A DNA stretch of 64,000 nt from Avena insularis (taxonomy: Eukaryota > Streptophyta > Magnoliopsida > Poales > Poaceae): the NCBI GenBank assembly GCA_023614405.1, contig CM042697.1:188975189-189039188 (forward strand), in the 5' to 3' direction. A model generated the notes under the pieces. It was not told the DNA's origin. It searched no databases and saw only the letters and a program-made list of their open reading frames with translations. Below are positions 22,928 through 34,819 of the stretch, piece after piece. The stretch's first letter is position 1. Each line of letters begins with the position of its first letter. The translations under genes were made by a program, and so were the position numbers.

Positions 22928-23781
22928 AAGCGATCCAGATTTTTTTGTTCGTCAGTGTGATGTTTGTCAGCGGGCAAAGCACTCCAACCAGCATCCTCAA
23001 GGTCTCCTTCATCCCTTACCAATTCTAGTGGGCGCGTGGCAGGACATCACCATTGATTTCATTGATGGTCTGCCCGTATCTGAGGGCGCCAACACAATCA
23101 TGGTGGTCGTGGATCGTTTCACCAAGTCCGCTCATTTTATTCCCATGAAGCACCCATTTTCCGCTCCTCAAGTAGCTCGCGCATTCACAGACACGGTGGT
23201 TAAGTTGCACGGGATGCCTCGTTCGATTGTCTCCGATAGAGGTTCAATTTTTACCAGCATCTTCTGGCGCCAACTGTTTGACAGACTGGGCACTAAACTC
23301 AAATTTACAACTGCATATCATCCACAAACAGATGGACAAACAGAGCGCGTCAATCAGAGCTTAGAGATGTATTTGAGGTGCAGTATTCAGGATGATCCCA
23401 AGCAATGGAAACGGTGGCTTCCGCTAGCAGAGTTGTGGTATAATTCAGCCATGCACAACGTCATTTGAATGTCTCCATTCAAAGCATTATATGGGCATGA
23501 ACCAAATCTGGGAGCCATGCCTCTAACCTCTGATGATGCAGTACCTCCTCTAACGGATTGGATGACAGAAGGAGCAGCGCATTTGAAGCTTATGAAGCGT
23601 AACCTGGCTGTGGCACAGAACCGCATGAAACTCAAAGCTGATCGCAACCGCACCGAGAAACACTTCTAGGTTGGCGATAAGGTTTTGCTCAAACTCCAGC
23701 CGTATGTTCAACAGTCCGTGGTCAGTCGTCCATATCCCACATTGGCACACAAGTTCTTCGGTCTCTATGAGATATTAGAAC
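22850..23781 (+). pseudogene. pol: Integrase core of the Reina-like element
   Basis: The CDVCQRAKHSNQHP zinc-binding half is followed by the DDE core: Asp in ITIDFIDGLP, Asp in SIVSDRGSIFTS and Glu in QTDGQTERVNQ. A stop at 23466 and another at 23667 interrupt it. The GPY/F-like module starts at [10 protein letters not shown], and the copia element is inserted there after 23781. The module resumes at 32877. Confidence 0.88.
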
Positions 23782-25663
23782 TGTAGGGGTTCGTAGCATG
23801 GAAAACAAAAAAAATTTACCGCATGCAAACAAACAAGCCAAGATCTATCTACTAGATTGTAGCAACGAGTCGATAGAGGAACTCACCCTCGAAGATTCCA
23901 AAGAGGTTAACGAGAGCAGATTCTCGTGGGTGATGTAGTCGTACTCTTGCCGATCTCAAGATCGCGTAGACGATCCTTCCGGCTGCGTTAAGCGCTTCCA
24001 TGATCGGTCACCGTTCGATACTCGATGAAGACCTTCCTCTCCCATGTTCCAAAGGCGGAGGTTGTAGCACTCTCCTCGTGATTCCTAAGACAATGGCGTG
24101 GTACCCAAGTAGAGGAGATCTTCAGAGCTTTGCCTTAAGCGGGCAGTATGGTGGACTATGAGAGGCCTTGGCGATCTAGGGTTTAGAGGCACCAAGGGAG
24201 GAGGCTAGGCGGCTAGGGCTTGGGAGAGCCCCAACTCGTGGCTAGGGCAAACCCTAGGCGTGACGACTTGTGGTGGTGGCGGCTAGGGCTAGGGTTTTGT
24301 GGAGAGATGTGTAGCTAGAGGGCACCTGCCCTCCTTATATAGGAGGGAGGGCGGCCAAGGGAGGAGTCCTCCCCCAAGTCGGCCTCCTTGGCCGGCGGGT
24401 GGAGGGAGAGGAACTCCTCCCCAAGTAGGTTTCCTACTCTCCCTCCACCAAGCAAAACTGCCATTTGACTTTTCAAATTGGCATTTGACTTTTCAAACTA
24501 GGATTTGATTTATCCCTTTATTTTGCTTAGCCATGATACCTAGTACATGATGCAACCATTCCACATTGTCATGACACATTCATGTACCCTTCTCCTCCGG
24601 AGTGCCGGACCTTCCGGACCCTTCTAAAACATTCCCGACAAAAACACCAGAATCATTCCCCATCTCCGAAACAGGACTTTCCTTATATGAATCTTATTCT
24701 CCGGACCATTCCGGATCTCCTCGTGATATCCCGGATCCTATCCGAGACTCCAAACAACATTCAGGCTCTTACTCATCATTCCATAACTACTCAACAACAT
24801 CGAATCCTTAAGTGTGTCTCCCTACGGTTCGTGAATTATGCGGACATGATCGAGACACTTCTCCGATCAATAACCAATAGAGGAATCTGGAAATTCATAT
24901 GGCTCCCACATATTTCAACGGTTACTTTGCGATCGAATGAACCACTTACATACGATACCAATTTCCATTTGTCTCACGATAGTTTACTTATCCGAGGTTT
25001 TGATCGTCGGTATCTCTGCATACCTAGTTCAACCTCGTTACCGATAAGTACTCTTTTATCGTTCCCGTGATATGTGATCCCTTGTGAGCCAGTCACATGC
25101 TTGCAAGCTAATTGGATGACATTCCACCGAGAGGGCCCAGAGTATATCTATATGTCATATGGATGGACAAATCCCACTCTTGATCCATGTGCCTCAACCC
25201 ATACTTTCCGAATACTCAATGCCACCTTTATAGCCACCCATTTACGGTGTGGTGTTTGATGTCATCAAAGCATCCTTCCGGTGATGGTGATTAGCATGAT
25301 CTCATGGTCGAAGGAATTAGGTTACTATGTATCAGAAAGCTTATAGCAATTGAACTATTAAAATGACTTGATCTTTATGCTAGGCTTATCTACAGGAGTA
25401 TGTCCATCATACCATTCTCCTAATGATATGATCTTGTTGTTAACAACATATCAATGTTCATGATAGGGAAACCACAATCATCTATTAACCAACAAGCTAG
25501 TATTATGAAGAGGCTACTAGAGACTCTAATTTAGTTTACAAATCACACAAGTATTAATGTTTCCTGGTTAATACTATTATAGCATGAATGTAAACATTTA
25601 TCATAAACACAAAGATATAATAATAATTACATTTATTATTGCCTCTAGGGCATATCTCCAACA
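23782..25663 (-). repeat. 3' LTR of the Angela-type element
   Basis: 1,882 bp; TGTTGG...CTACA on the minus strand. A TATA box (minus TATATAA) lies at 24335-24341. Differences from the 5' LTR cluster in 23940-24430; the rest is close to identical. Confidence 0.93.
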
Positions 25664-25697
25664 GTCTCTCACTTGCACTAGAGTCAACTAATCTAGA

Positions 25698-26431
25698 TTA
25701 CATGGTAATATACCGAACACCCATGGCAGTTTGGTGTTGGTCATGTTTTGCCCTCGGGAGAGGTTTAGTCAACGGATCCGCCACATTCAGATCTGTGTGT
25801 ACTTTGCAAATCTTTATGTCACCATCTTGGACATGTTCTCGAATAGCGTGAAAACGTAGCTTGATGTGCTTGACTTCTTGTTTGACCTTGGTTCTTAAGC
25901 ATTGGCTATGGCGCCATGTTATCACAATAGATAGACATTGGGTCCAACAAGACTTGGAACCACACCGAGCTCTGTAATGAACTCCTTCATCCATATCGCT
26001 TCTTGTGAAGCCTCCGAAGCAGCTATGTATTCCGATTCAGTTGAAGATCTCGCCACAACACTTTGCTTTGCACTCCTCCAGCTAACTGCTGCACCATTCA
26101 AAGTAAATACGTATCTAGATTGAGATTTAGAATCATCCGGATCGGTGTTCTAACTAGCATCGGTGCAACCATTAACAACGAGCTGTTCATCACCTCCATA
26201 ATAAAGAACCTTATCCTTAGTTCTTCTCAAGTACTTAAGGATGTTTTTGACCGCTGTCCAATGATCCGCTCCTGGATCACTTTGATATCTGCTAGTCAAA
26301 CTAACAACATATGCAATGTCGGGTCTAGTACACAGCATGGCATACATTAGAGATCCTATGGCTGAGGCATAGGGAGTCTTACTCATCCTTTCTCTATCTT
26401 CTGCCGTTGCTGGACTTTGAGTTTTACTCAA
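25698..26431 (-). pseudogene. pol: RNase H of the Angela-type element
   Basis: The frame 26431-26150 has YASAIGSLMYAMLCTRPDI and HWTAVKNILKYLRRTKD. RNase H continues through broken frames, and the last stretch ends with ADPLTKPLPRAKHDQHQT and a stop at 25698. The polypurine tract AAGTGGGAGAC follows on the minus strand just before the 3' LTR. Confidence 0.88.
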
Positions 26432-27182
26432 GGTCGATTAGCAACATGGGCAAGAACCCTTTCTTGCTATCTTCCATTCCAAACCTCTTTAGAACTTTGT
26501 CCAAATATGTACTTTGTGACAATGATATTAGGCGTCTCGATCTATCTCTATAAATATTTATGCCTAATATGTAAGCTACTTCGCCAAGATCTTTCATTGA
26601 AAAACTATTATTCAAATATTCTTTGACACTATTAAGAAGGTCTACATCATTCCCAATCAACAATATGTCATCTACATATAGTATTAAGAATTCTACAGAG
26701 CTCCCACTCACTTTCTTGTAAATACAAGCTTCTCCATAAGTTTGTATAAAACCAAAACTTTTGATTACCTTATCAAAATGTTGATTCCAACTTTGGGATG
26801 CTTGCTTCAATCCATATATGGACCGTTGAAGTTTGCACACCTTGTTAGCATCTTTAGGATCGACAAAACCTTTGGGTTGCATCATATACAACTCTTCATC
26901 AATGTCTCCATTGAGGAACGCCGTTTTGACATCCATCTGCCATATCTCATAATCGTAATATGCAGCGATTGCTAACATAATCCCCAGAGACTTTAGCTTC
27001 TCTACTGGTGAGAAAGTCTCATCGTAGTCAACTCCTTGAATTTGTCGAAACCCTTTTGCGACAAGTCGAGCTTTATAGACAGTTACATTACCATCAACAT
27101 CTGTTTTCTTCTTGAAAATCTATTTGTTCTCGACAGCCTTCCAGCCATCTGGTAAGTCCACCAAAGTCCATACTTGGCTTTC
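26424..27182 (-). pseudogene. pol: Reverse transcriptase of the Angela-type element
   Basis: The same frame as the protease/integrase stretch continues after the stop, meets a second nonsense codon at about 27120, then is open from 26978. RT motifs are QMDVKTAFLNGDIDEELYM, QRSIYGLKQASQSWNQHFD and catalytic YVDD (26678-26667). A frameshift near 26430 ends it. Confidence 0.92.
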
Positions 27183-29195
27183 CTACATGGATCCAATTTC
27201 GGATTTCATGGCATCTTGCCATTTATTGGAATCTGGGCTCATCATCGCTTCCTCATACGTTGCAGGGTCATCGGTGTTGTCCACCAACATGACACTCATA
27301 ACGGGATCATACCAATCAGGAGTGGTACGAGTTCTCGTTGACCTGCGAGGTTCTGTAGCAACTTCAACTGAAGTTTCATGATCATCATCATTAGCTTCCT
27401 CTCTTATTGGTGTAGGCGCCACAGGAACTACTTCCGGTGCTGCGCTACTCGCAAGTTCGAGAGAAGGTTCAACAACCTCGTCGAGTTCTACTTTCCTTCC
27501 AGTCACTTCTTTTGAGAGAAATTCTTTCTCTAGAAAGGATCCATTCTTGGAAACGAAGATTTTGCCTTCGGATCTATGATAGAAGGTATACCCAATAGTT
27601 TCCTTCGGGTATCCTATGAAGACGCATTTTTCCTCTTTGGGTTCAAGCTTGTCCGGTTGTAACTTCTTTACATAGGCTTCGCAACCCCAAACTTTAAGGA
27701 ACAACAATCTAGGTTTCTTCCCAAACCATAACTCATACGGTGTCGTTTCAACGGATTTAGATGGTGCCCTATTTAAAGTGAATGCGGCTGTTTCTAATGC
27801 ATAACCCCAAAACGATAGCGGTAAATCTATAAGTGACATCATAGAGCGAATCATATCTAAGAGAGTTCGATTATGACGTTCGGACACACCATTACGCTGT
27901 GGTGTTCCCGGCGGTGTCAATTGTGAAAGTATTTCGCATTTCTTTAAATGCTCACCAAACTCGTAACTTAGATATTCACCTCCATGATCAGAACGTAGAA
28001 ATTTAATCTTCTTGTTACGTTGATTCTCCACCTTACTTTGAAATTCCTTAAACTTCTCGAAAGTTTCGGACTTATGTTTCATGAAATAGATATACCCATA
28101 TCTACTCAAGTCATCCGTGAAGGTAAGAACATAACGATAACCACCGCGCGATGCTACACTCATTGGACCACACACATCGGTATGTATGATTTCCAATAAG
28201 TCCGTAGCTTGCTCCATCATACCAGAAAATGGAGTCTTAGTCATTTTACCCATCAGACATGCTTCGCATCTTTCAAGTGATTCAAGAAGTCCATCGGAAT
28301 GGAGTTTCTTCATACGCTTCACTCCAATGTGACCAAGACGACAGTGCCACATATAGGTCGAGTTATCGCTCAATTTCAAACGTTTAGCTTCAATGTTTTT
28401 AATATGTGTATTTCCACTATCGAGATTCAATAAGAATAGACCATCTAATAAAGGTGCATGTGCATAAAACATATCACTCATATAAATCGAACAACCATTA
28501 TTCTCGGACTTAAACAAGTAACCGTCTCGCAATAAACAAGATCCCGATATAATGTTCATGCTCAACGTAGGCACCAAATAACAATTATTTAAGTATAAAA
28601 CTAATCCCGATGGTAGATGAAGAGGTAGCATGCCGACCGCGATCACATCAACCTTTGATCCATTTCCAACGCGCATCGTCACCTTGTTCTTCGCTAGCTT
28701 CTGTTTATTCTGCAGCACCTGTTTCGAGTTACAAATATGAGCAACCGAACCAATATCAAATACCCAGGCACTACTACGAGTACTAGTGAGATACACATCA
28801 ATAACATGTATATCGTATATACCTTTCTTCTTGATGTTGCCGTTCTTCAAATCCGCCAAGTACTTTGGGCAATTCCACTTCCAGTTACCTTCTCCCTTGC
28901 AGTAAAAGCACTCAGTATCAGGCTTAGGTCCATCACTGGTCTTCTTCGCCGGTGCGGCAACTTTCTTACCGCCCTTCTTGAAGTTTCCCTTTTGCTTAGA
29001 CTTTCCTTTCTTGAATTTGGTGGTCTTATTGACCATCAACACTTGGTGCTCTTTCTTGATCTCCACTTCTGCAGATTTCAACATGGAGAAGAGTTCTGGC
29101 AACGTCTTGTTCATGTTTTGCATATTGTAGTTCATCACAAAGTTCTTGTAACTTGGTGGCAGTGATTTGGAGGACACGATAAATCCCCAAAGCAT
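27183..29195 (-). pseudogene. pol: gag end, protease and integrase of the Angela-type element
   Basis: A 670-codon open stretch. A Lys-rich gag tail is followed by the zinc knuckle CFYCKGEGNWKWNC (28910-28869), where the metal-binding His is Asn. The protease loop is VFDIGSVAH at about residue 147, with Ile in place of Thr/Ser. Integrase follows: the HHCC zinc part (WHCRLGHIG through CEACLMGK), then Asp in IIHTDVCGP, Asp in RSDHGGEY and Glu in VSERHNRT. The C-terminal half has YELWFGKKPRL and KCVFIGYPKETIGY. A nonsense codon ends it at 27183, in the linker before RT. The integrase core residues are intact, but this copy should fail at protein maturation. Confidence 0.93.
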
Positions 29196-29658
29196 TAGGA
29201 ATCACTATCCCCAAGCTTTGTAGTTTGTTAGCGTGCCCAGACATCTTAAGCACATGCTCACTGACGGAGCTGCCCTCTTCCATCTTGTAGTTAAAGAACT
29301 TTTCAGAAGCCTCATAACTCTCAACTGCCGCGTGAGTCTCAAATATCAATTTGAGTTCACGGACAATATCATGTGGGTCATGGTTTTCAAACCTTTTTTG
29401 AAGCTCCGATTCCAAACCATACAAGATAGCACACTGAACTGTGGAGTACTGATTCTTCCGAGCGAGGTAAACATTCTTTACTTCATCGGTAGCATCAGCT
29501 GCAGGCGGGTCACCCAGCGGTGCATCCAACACATAGGTCAAATTACCAGCAATGAGGACAATCCTCAAATTGCAGAACCAATCCGCGAAGTTGCTTCCAT
29601 TGTTTTTCAACTTTTCTTTCTCTAGGAACGCATTAAAATTGATGGTAGGGGCCGCCAT
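29180..29658 (-). pseudogene. gag: gag N-terminal part of the Angela-type element
   Basis: It starts at the ATG at 29658 with MAAPTINFNAFLEKEKL, the usual start of BARE/Angela gag. It shows ILYGLESELQKRFENHDPHD and the helical capsid pattern up to about residue 155. The reading then changes frame near 29190 and goes on in the next entry. The product is the capsid protein of the virus-like particle. Confidence 0.88.
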
Positions 29659-30747
29659 TGATCTACAACATATTTGCAATAGTTTAGACTAAGTTTATGA
29701 CAAATTGAGTTCTAATTAACAGTTAAATTAATCTAGGTGAAATCCCACTCAAAACAATATCCCTCACATTGTTTTAGTGATCACACGAACCAAATCCACC
29801 ACATCAAAACCGATCATCACGAGAGTTGATGTAGCTTCAATGGCGAACAATCGACATGTTCATCATATCTACTATATGACTCATGCTTTACCTTTTGGTA
29901 ATCCGTGTTCCGAGACCATGTCTGTACATGCTAGGCTCGTCAAGATCAAACCTTAGCTTCCGCATGAGCAAATCTGGCTTGCTCACGTTGTATACACTTG
30001 CAGAATCTAACACACCTGATCATCACGTGGTGCTTCGAAACAACAAGCTTTAGCAACGGTGCTTACTAAGGATGAACACTTTAAAACTTGAAATTTATGT
30101 GCATGAGGGATCATCTTATAATGCTACCGTAGTTAACTAAGCAATACAAGATGCATAAAGGATTAACATCACATGCAATTCATAATATGTGATATGATAT
30201 GGTGTTTCTTCTTTGTGCTTCTGATCTCCATCTTCAAGCACGAACATGATCTCCATCATTACCGGCATTGCATCAAGGTCAATGACGCCGCTCCATGGTT
30301 GTCATCCACCAGCTTCAACTATTACAACTACTTTGAATAGACACGCGGGTCTTAACAGAATTTAAAGACAACCATATGGCTCCTGCCGATTGCCAACTTA
30401 CAATAAGGAACATTGCATACATTAAATATAATCACAATCATGGCCATAACACATCACAGCACACCCCTGCAAAACAAAGTTAGACACCTCTAATTTTCTT
30501 TGCATATTTTACGTGGTTTGGGGCTTTCAATAAGTGTCGCTCTAACTTACGAACAAGAACCACAACGTTGATGCTTGAACTATCAAGTGCCCGTTGTAAA
30601 TTGGATCTATACTATAATGGGAGAGACAGACACCCGCAAAGACACTTATGCAATACAAGTTGCATGTTGAGTGTGGAGCAAGTCTCATGAACGATGTCAT
30701 GTAAGGTTAGCCCAAGCCGCTCCCATCATACCGCAAGATACAAAGTA

Positions 30748-30850
30748 CTCCCTCCGATTCATATTACTTGTCATTAAAATGGATGAATCTAGACATGTTT
30801 TAATGCTAGATACATCCATTTCAATGACAAGTAATATGGATCGGAGGGAT
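30748..30850. mobile_element. Stowaway MITE in the leader of the Angela-type element
   Basis: A 103-bp palindromic element with inverted ends CTCCCTCCGATTC and ATCGGAGGGAT, flanked by TA (30746-30747 and 30851-30852). The arms pair over most of the length (ATTACTTGTCATT with AATGACAAGTAAT). The ends and TA duplication are those of Tc1/mariner Stowaway MITEs of grasses. It lies between primer site and gag. Confidence 0.92.
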
Positions 30851-30937
30851 TACACAAGAAGCAATTGATAACAAAAGCACCACCGCCCACAATGACCATT
30901 GTGTTCTACTCGTGCAACAGATCTACATATAGACACG

Positions 30938-30949
30938 GATCTGATACCA
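30938..30949 (-). other. Primer-binding site of the Angela-type element
   Basis: The minus strand reads TGGTATCAGATC one base after the 5' LTR, complementary to initiator tRNA-Met. Confidence 0.85.
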
Positions 30950-30950
30950 C

Positions 30951-32871
30951 TGTAGGGGTTCGTAGCATGGAAAACAAAAAATTTCTACCGCATGCAAACA
31001 AACAAGCCAAGATCTATCTACTAGATTGTAGAAACGAGTCGATAGAGGAACTCACCCTCGAAGATTCCAAAGCGGTTAACGAGAGTAGATTCTCGTGGGT
31101 GATGTAGTCGTACTCTTGTCGATCTCAAGATCGCGTAGACGATCCTTCCGCCATGCTCAGCAGCCTTCTCAGCTTGGTCACACGTTCGGTAATTCGATGA
31201 AGACCTTCCTCTCCCTTGTTCCAAAGAGGGCGCGGAGGTTGTAGCACTCTCCTCGTGATTCCGGCAGCACAACGGCGTGGTACCGGAAGTAGAGGGGAGA
31301 TCTCGCAGGGCTTCGCCTTAAGCCGGAGCAAGTATGGTGGACTATGAGAGATGCCTTGGCGATCTAGGGTTTAGAGGCACCAAGGGAGGAGGCTAGGCCG
31401 GCGGCTAGGGCTTGGGGAGAACCCCAACTCGGCGGCTAGGGCAAACCCTAGGGCGGCGGCGACTTGTGGTGGCTGGCGGCTAGGGCTAGGGTTTTTGTGG
31501 AGAGAGGTGTAGGCTAGAGGGGCACCCCTGCCCCTCCTTATATAGGAGGGAGGGCGCCGGACAAGGGGGGAGTCCTCCCCCAAGTCGGCCTCCTTGGCCG
31601 GCGGGTGGAGGGAGAGGAACTCCTCCCCAAGTAGGTTTCCTACTCTCCCTCCACCAAGCAAAACTGTCGTTTGACTTTTCAAATTGGCGTTTGACTTTTC
31701 AAACTAGGATTTGATTTATCCCTTTATTTTGCTTAGCCATGATACCTAGTACATGATGCAACCATTCCACATTGTCATGACACATTCATGTACACTTCCC
31801 CTCCGGAGTGCCGGACCTTCCGGACCCTTCTAAAACATTCCCGATGAAAACACTAGAATCATTCCCCAACTCCGAAACAGGACTTTCCTTATATGAATCT
31901 TATTCTCCGGACCATTCCGGATCTCCTCGTGATATCCCGGAACCTATCCGAGACTCCAAACAACATTCAGTCTCTTACTCATCATTCCATAACTACTCAA
32001 CAACATCGAATCCTTAAGTGTGTCTCCCTACGGTTCGTGAATTATGCGGACATGATCGAGACACTTCTCCGATCAAAAACCAATAGAGGAATCTGGAAAT
32101 TCATATGGCTCCCACATATTTCAACGGTTACTTTGCGATCGAATGAACCACTTACATACGATACCAATTTCCCTTTGTCTCACGATAGTTTACTTATCCG
32201 AGGTTTTGATCGTCGGTATCTCTGCATACCTAGTTCAACCTCGTTACCGATATGTACTCTTTTCTCGTTCCCGTGATATGTGATCCCTTGTGAGCCAGTC
32301 ACATGCTTGCAAGCTAATTGGATGACATTCCACCGAGAGGGCCCAGAGTATATCTATCTGTCATATGGATGGATAAATCCCACTCTTGATCCATGTGCCT
32401 CAACCCATACTTTCCGAATACTCAATGCCACCTTTATAGCCACCCATTTACGGTGTGGTGTTTGATGTCATCAAAGCATCCTTCCGGTGATGGTGATTAG
32501 CATGATCTCATGGTCGAAGGAATTAGGTTACTATGTATCAGAAAGCTTATAGCAATTGAACTATTAAAATGACTTGATCTTTATGCTACGCTTATCTATA
32601 GGAGTATGTCCATCATACCATTCTCCTAATGATATGATCTTGTTGTTAACAACATCTCAATGTTCATGATAGGGAAACCACAATCATATATTAACCAACA
32701 AGCTAGTATTATGAAGATGCTTTACTAGGGACTCTAATTTAGTTTACAAATCACACAAGTATTAATGTTTCCTGGTTAATACTATTATAGCATGAATGTA
32801 AACATTTATCATAAACACAAAGATATAATAATAACTACATTTATTATTGCCTCTAGGGCATAACTCCAACA
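30951..32871 (-). repeat. 5' LTR of the Angela-type element
   Basis: 1,921 bp with the same ends. A TATA box (minus TATATAA) lies at 31538-31544 inside a CTCC/GGAG palindromic context. The target duplication AGAAC follows at 32872. Confidence 0.93.
31538..31544 (-). promoter_or_regulatory. TATA box of the Angela-type 5' LTR
   Basis: TATATAA on the minus strand, in the position and context known for BARE-type LTR promoters. Use is inferred. Confidence 0.7.
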
Positions 32872-32876
32872 AGAAC

Positions 32877-33145
32877 GCATTGGTCAGGTGGCATACAAGC
32901 TTAAGTTACCGGAGGGCAGTTTGATTCATCCGGTGTTTCACGTTTCCCAGTTGAAGGAGCACCGTGCTGAATACACTCCAGTGTTTGCTGACATTACAGA
33001 ATTGCTAGAGCTCGATCTAAAGGACACGATGCCAGAGAAAATATTGGACAGAACGATGGTCAAGAAAGGGAACACTGCGATTGTTCAGGTTCTGGTCAAA
33101 TGGACACTTCTACTAGATGCTTCGGCTACTTGGGAAGATTGGTAG
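32877..33145 (+). pseudogene. pol: Integrase tail and chromodomain of the Reina-like element
   Basis: The frame resumes after the copia insertion with the end of the GPY/F-type module (LPEGSLIHPVFHVSQLKEH). It then reads a chromodomain: EKILDRTMVKKGNTAIVQVL, VKWTLLLDASATWEDW. The aromatic positions of the chromo fold are visible. The TAG after TWEDW cuts a short conserved tail. Chromodomains of this type are thought to guide integration into heterochromatin. Confidence 0.88.
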
Positions 33146-33197
33146 GTGCTGAAGGTTCGTTACCCAGTGATGCTTGCTTGGGGACAAGCATCTTCTT

Positions 33198-33208
33198 TAG
33201 AGGGGGGT
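33198..33208 (+). other. Polypurine tract of the Reina-like element
   Basis: AGAGGGGGG just before the 3' LTR at 33211. Confidence 0.7.
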
Positions 33209-33210
33209 GT

Positions 33211-33479
33211 TGTCACGCATGCTGTCACGCCTTAGTGGCACACGTATGCTCTAGCAGGACTGGGTGGGACTATGGAGAAGTAGCAAGGGTGTATTTGTAA
33301 ATGGCCTGCGTGCCAAGGGGGAAAATTACTACTTAAATGAAGGGTTGTACCAGAACTAAGTATGATGAAAATGAGATAGGAAAGCTGAACCCGTCTCCTC
33401 TCTCTCTGGTTCTTCTTCCTTCTCAAGAAATCATCCGATCTCTCTATCGCTAGCAATCATACTAGCAGGGAGTGGTACA
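33211..33479 (+). repeat. 3' LTR of the Reina-like element
   Basis: Same ends and length as the 5' LTR with 10 substitutions. A polypurine tract lies just before it. Confidence 0.92.
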
Positions 33480-33484
33480 CGGCC
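33480..33484. repeat. Target-site duplication CGGCC, right
   Basis: Matches 18815-18819 exactly. Confidence 0.9.
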
Positions 33485-34084
33485 ATGACCATGGAGGGTT
33501 TAGAATTTCTTGTCATGGAAGAAGATGTAGAGAGTTGGTTCGAGATCTAGATGGAGGAGTGGTGGTTGGTGAAGGCCTCCTGCCTTGCTTGATGTATGGC
33601 CAGAAAGAAAAGCAGGGCATGCGCACGAGCTTGACGTGGACGAGGCGCTCATGTGCAGTACAGAGAAGAGAAACATGACCTAGGGTGATGGGTGTTCCAA
33701 CTACTGGCGTGGATCAACCCGGGAAGGATGGCCTGGTCGATAGGCTCAGGTTAGAGAGAGGGTTCAACTAGGATTGGTAGAGTAGAGTATGTGGTAATCT
33801 AAGTTTGGTTCGGAGGTTAGGATATAGAGATGGTTAGGCTAGCTAAGTTAGTTGTGTATCTGGTAGCACATGTGAGATAGGTGGATGATTAGGTGGTAGT
33901 GTAGATGGTCACGGTTAGGAATAGATAGGGAAGAAATTAAGTGGGGTTTTAAGGGGCATTTTTAAAAAGAAAGGCAAAGATTAGTGTATGCCATATATGT
34001 GGCAAAATAGTACGTGTGTGCGTTTAGATGTGTATTCACACAATAGGGTGTATATAGCTTAGCTAGAAAATGTGTGTAGAGAGA
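33485..34084 (-). repeat. Part of LTR copy A absent from copy B
   Basis: Together with 18256-18814 this is the stretch of the large LTR deleted from copy B. It has no coding content. GT/GA-rich runs at 34010-34085. Confidence 0.6.
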
Positions 34085-34819
34085 GATTAGATTTAATGTG
34101 TATAAGTGAGGTTACACACAAATGGTTAGTTGATTAAGATTTGAACACAATTAGACAAACTCAACTAGCTAGAATTCAATTTAGGAGATATGTCACATTT
34201 GGGGCTTGTTATTTTATGTGACTAGAGTGGAGATTTTGTATCGTGTGTGCCCACTAGAAGAAAAAGAAAGGATGGCACATGCACTTGAGGTAAAATAGAA
34301 AGATGGTGATAAGGTAGAATATAGCAAGATCTTGGACAACATATTGGGAAGGATCCACACAAATAATTATACATGGGCATGAATTAAAGCATGCAAAAAA
34401 ATGGATCCCATATATCCATGCATGGTGCAAATGGAACAAGATCAAGTGACAAGAGGCCATATCATGTTAGTAGAGAGAATGAGTTAAAGAGATATGCCCC
34501 TGGCTCGATTTGGGAATTTGACAAAATATAATATAGCAAGACTCCAAAAATGCAATTGGACATTATGGTTCCAACACACATGGCACCACTAGAGAGAGAA
34601 TAGAGAGAGGGTAAAATAGCGAGAGAGACAAACACAAATATCAAGAACCAAATACAAATGAGATAATTTAAATGCAGCGGTTTAATTATGTGTTCCATGC
34701 AAGGTGACATGATGAACATGAGCATGATATTGTGATGATGCAATATTTGTTTACTAGAGATATCATTAATATTTATTTATCATGTAGCATTACAAGGGTT
34801 AGACACTTGGGATGCTACA

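Larger units (their letters stand above)
23782..32871 (-). mobile_element. Full-length BARE/Angela/WIS-type Ty1/copia retrotransposon
   Basis: 9,090 bp with perfect duplication AGAAC (23777-23781 and 32872-32876). On the minus strand: 5' LTR 32871-30951, primer site, leader with a Stowaway MITE, gag, protease, integrase, RT, RNase H, polypurine tract, 3' LTR 25663-23782. The copia domain order (integrase before RT) and the LTR ends identify the BARE/Angela/WIS group; I cannot separate the subfamilies. The polyprotein carries two nonsense codons, two or more frameshifts and altered protease and zinc-knuckle motifs. It lies in the integrase tail of the Reina-like element. Confidence 0.95.
18820..33479 (+). 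mobile_element. Full-length Reina-like chromovirus (Ty3/gypsy), split by a copia element
   Basis: Two 269-bp LTRs (18820-19088 and 33211-33479) flank gag, protease, RT, RNase H, integrase and a chromodomain, all on the plus strand. The 5-bp duplication CGGCC is perfect (18815-18819 and 33480-33484). Without the nested copia (23782-32871 and its repeat AGAAC) the element is about 5.56 kb. The short LTRs, small size and canonical C-terminal chromodomain fit the Reina clade. It inserted into LTR copy A of the large-LTR element. Several stops and at least two frameshifts make it non-autonomous. LTR mismatches by hand count: 10 of 269. Confidence 0.92.
9392..34819 (-). repeat. 3' LTR (copy A) of the large-LTR element, split by three insertions
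   Basis: The LTR pieces are 9392-10501, 14332-15662, 18060-18819 and 33480-34819. The first three align with 39959-42511 in copy B, and the end of the last piece (34085-34819) aligns with 54134-54882. The empty sites in copy B show the exact insertion points of the solo LTR and the Harbinger element. On the minus strand it starts TGTAGCATCCCAAGTG at 34819 and ends GGGTGTTACA at 9392. Net length is about 4,530 bp. Substitutions and small gaps between A and B are frequent, so the parent insertion is old. Confidence 0.75.

Noticed and set aside
24299..25259. Several 60-160-codon frames repeated at 31808-32465
   Set aside because: They are antisense or chance frames in the Angela-type LTR, present in both LTR copies.
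34254..34743. Minus-strand hydrophobic frames, also at 54304-54765
   Set aside because: They sit at the start of the large LTR in both copies; they are LTR sequence without start context or domain.
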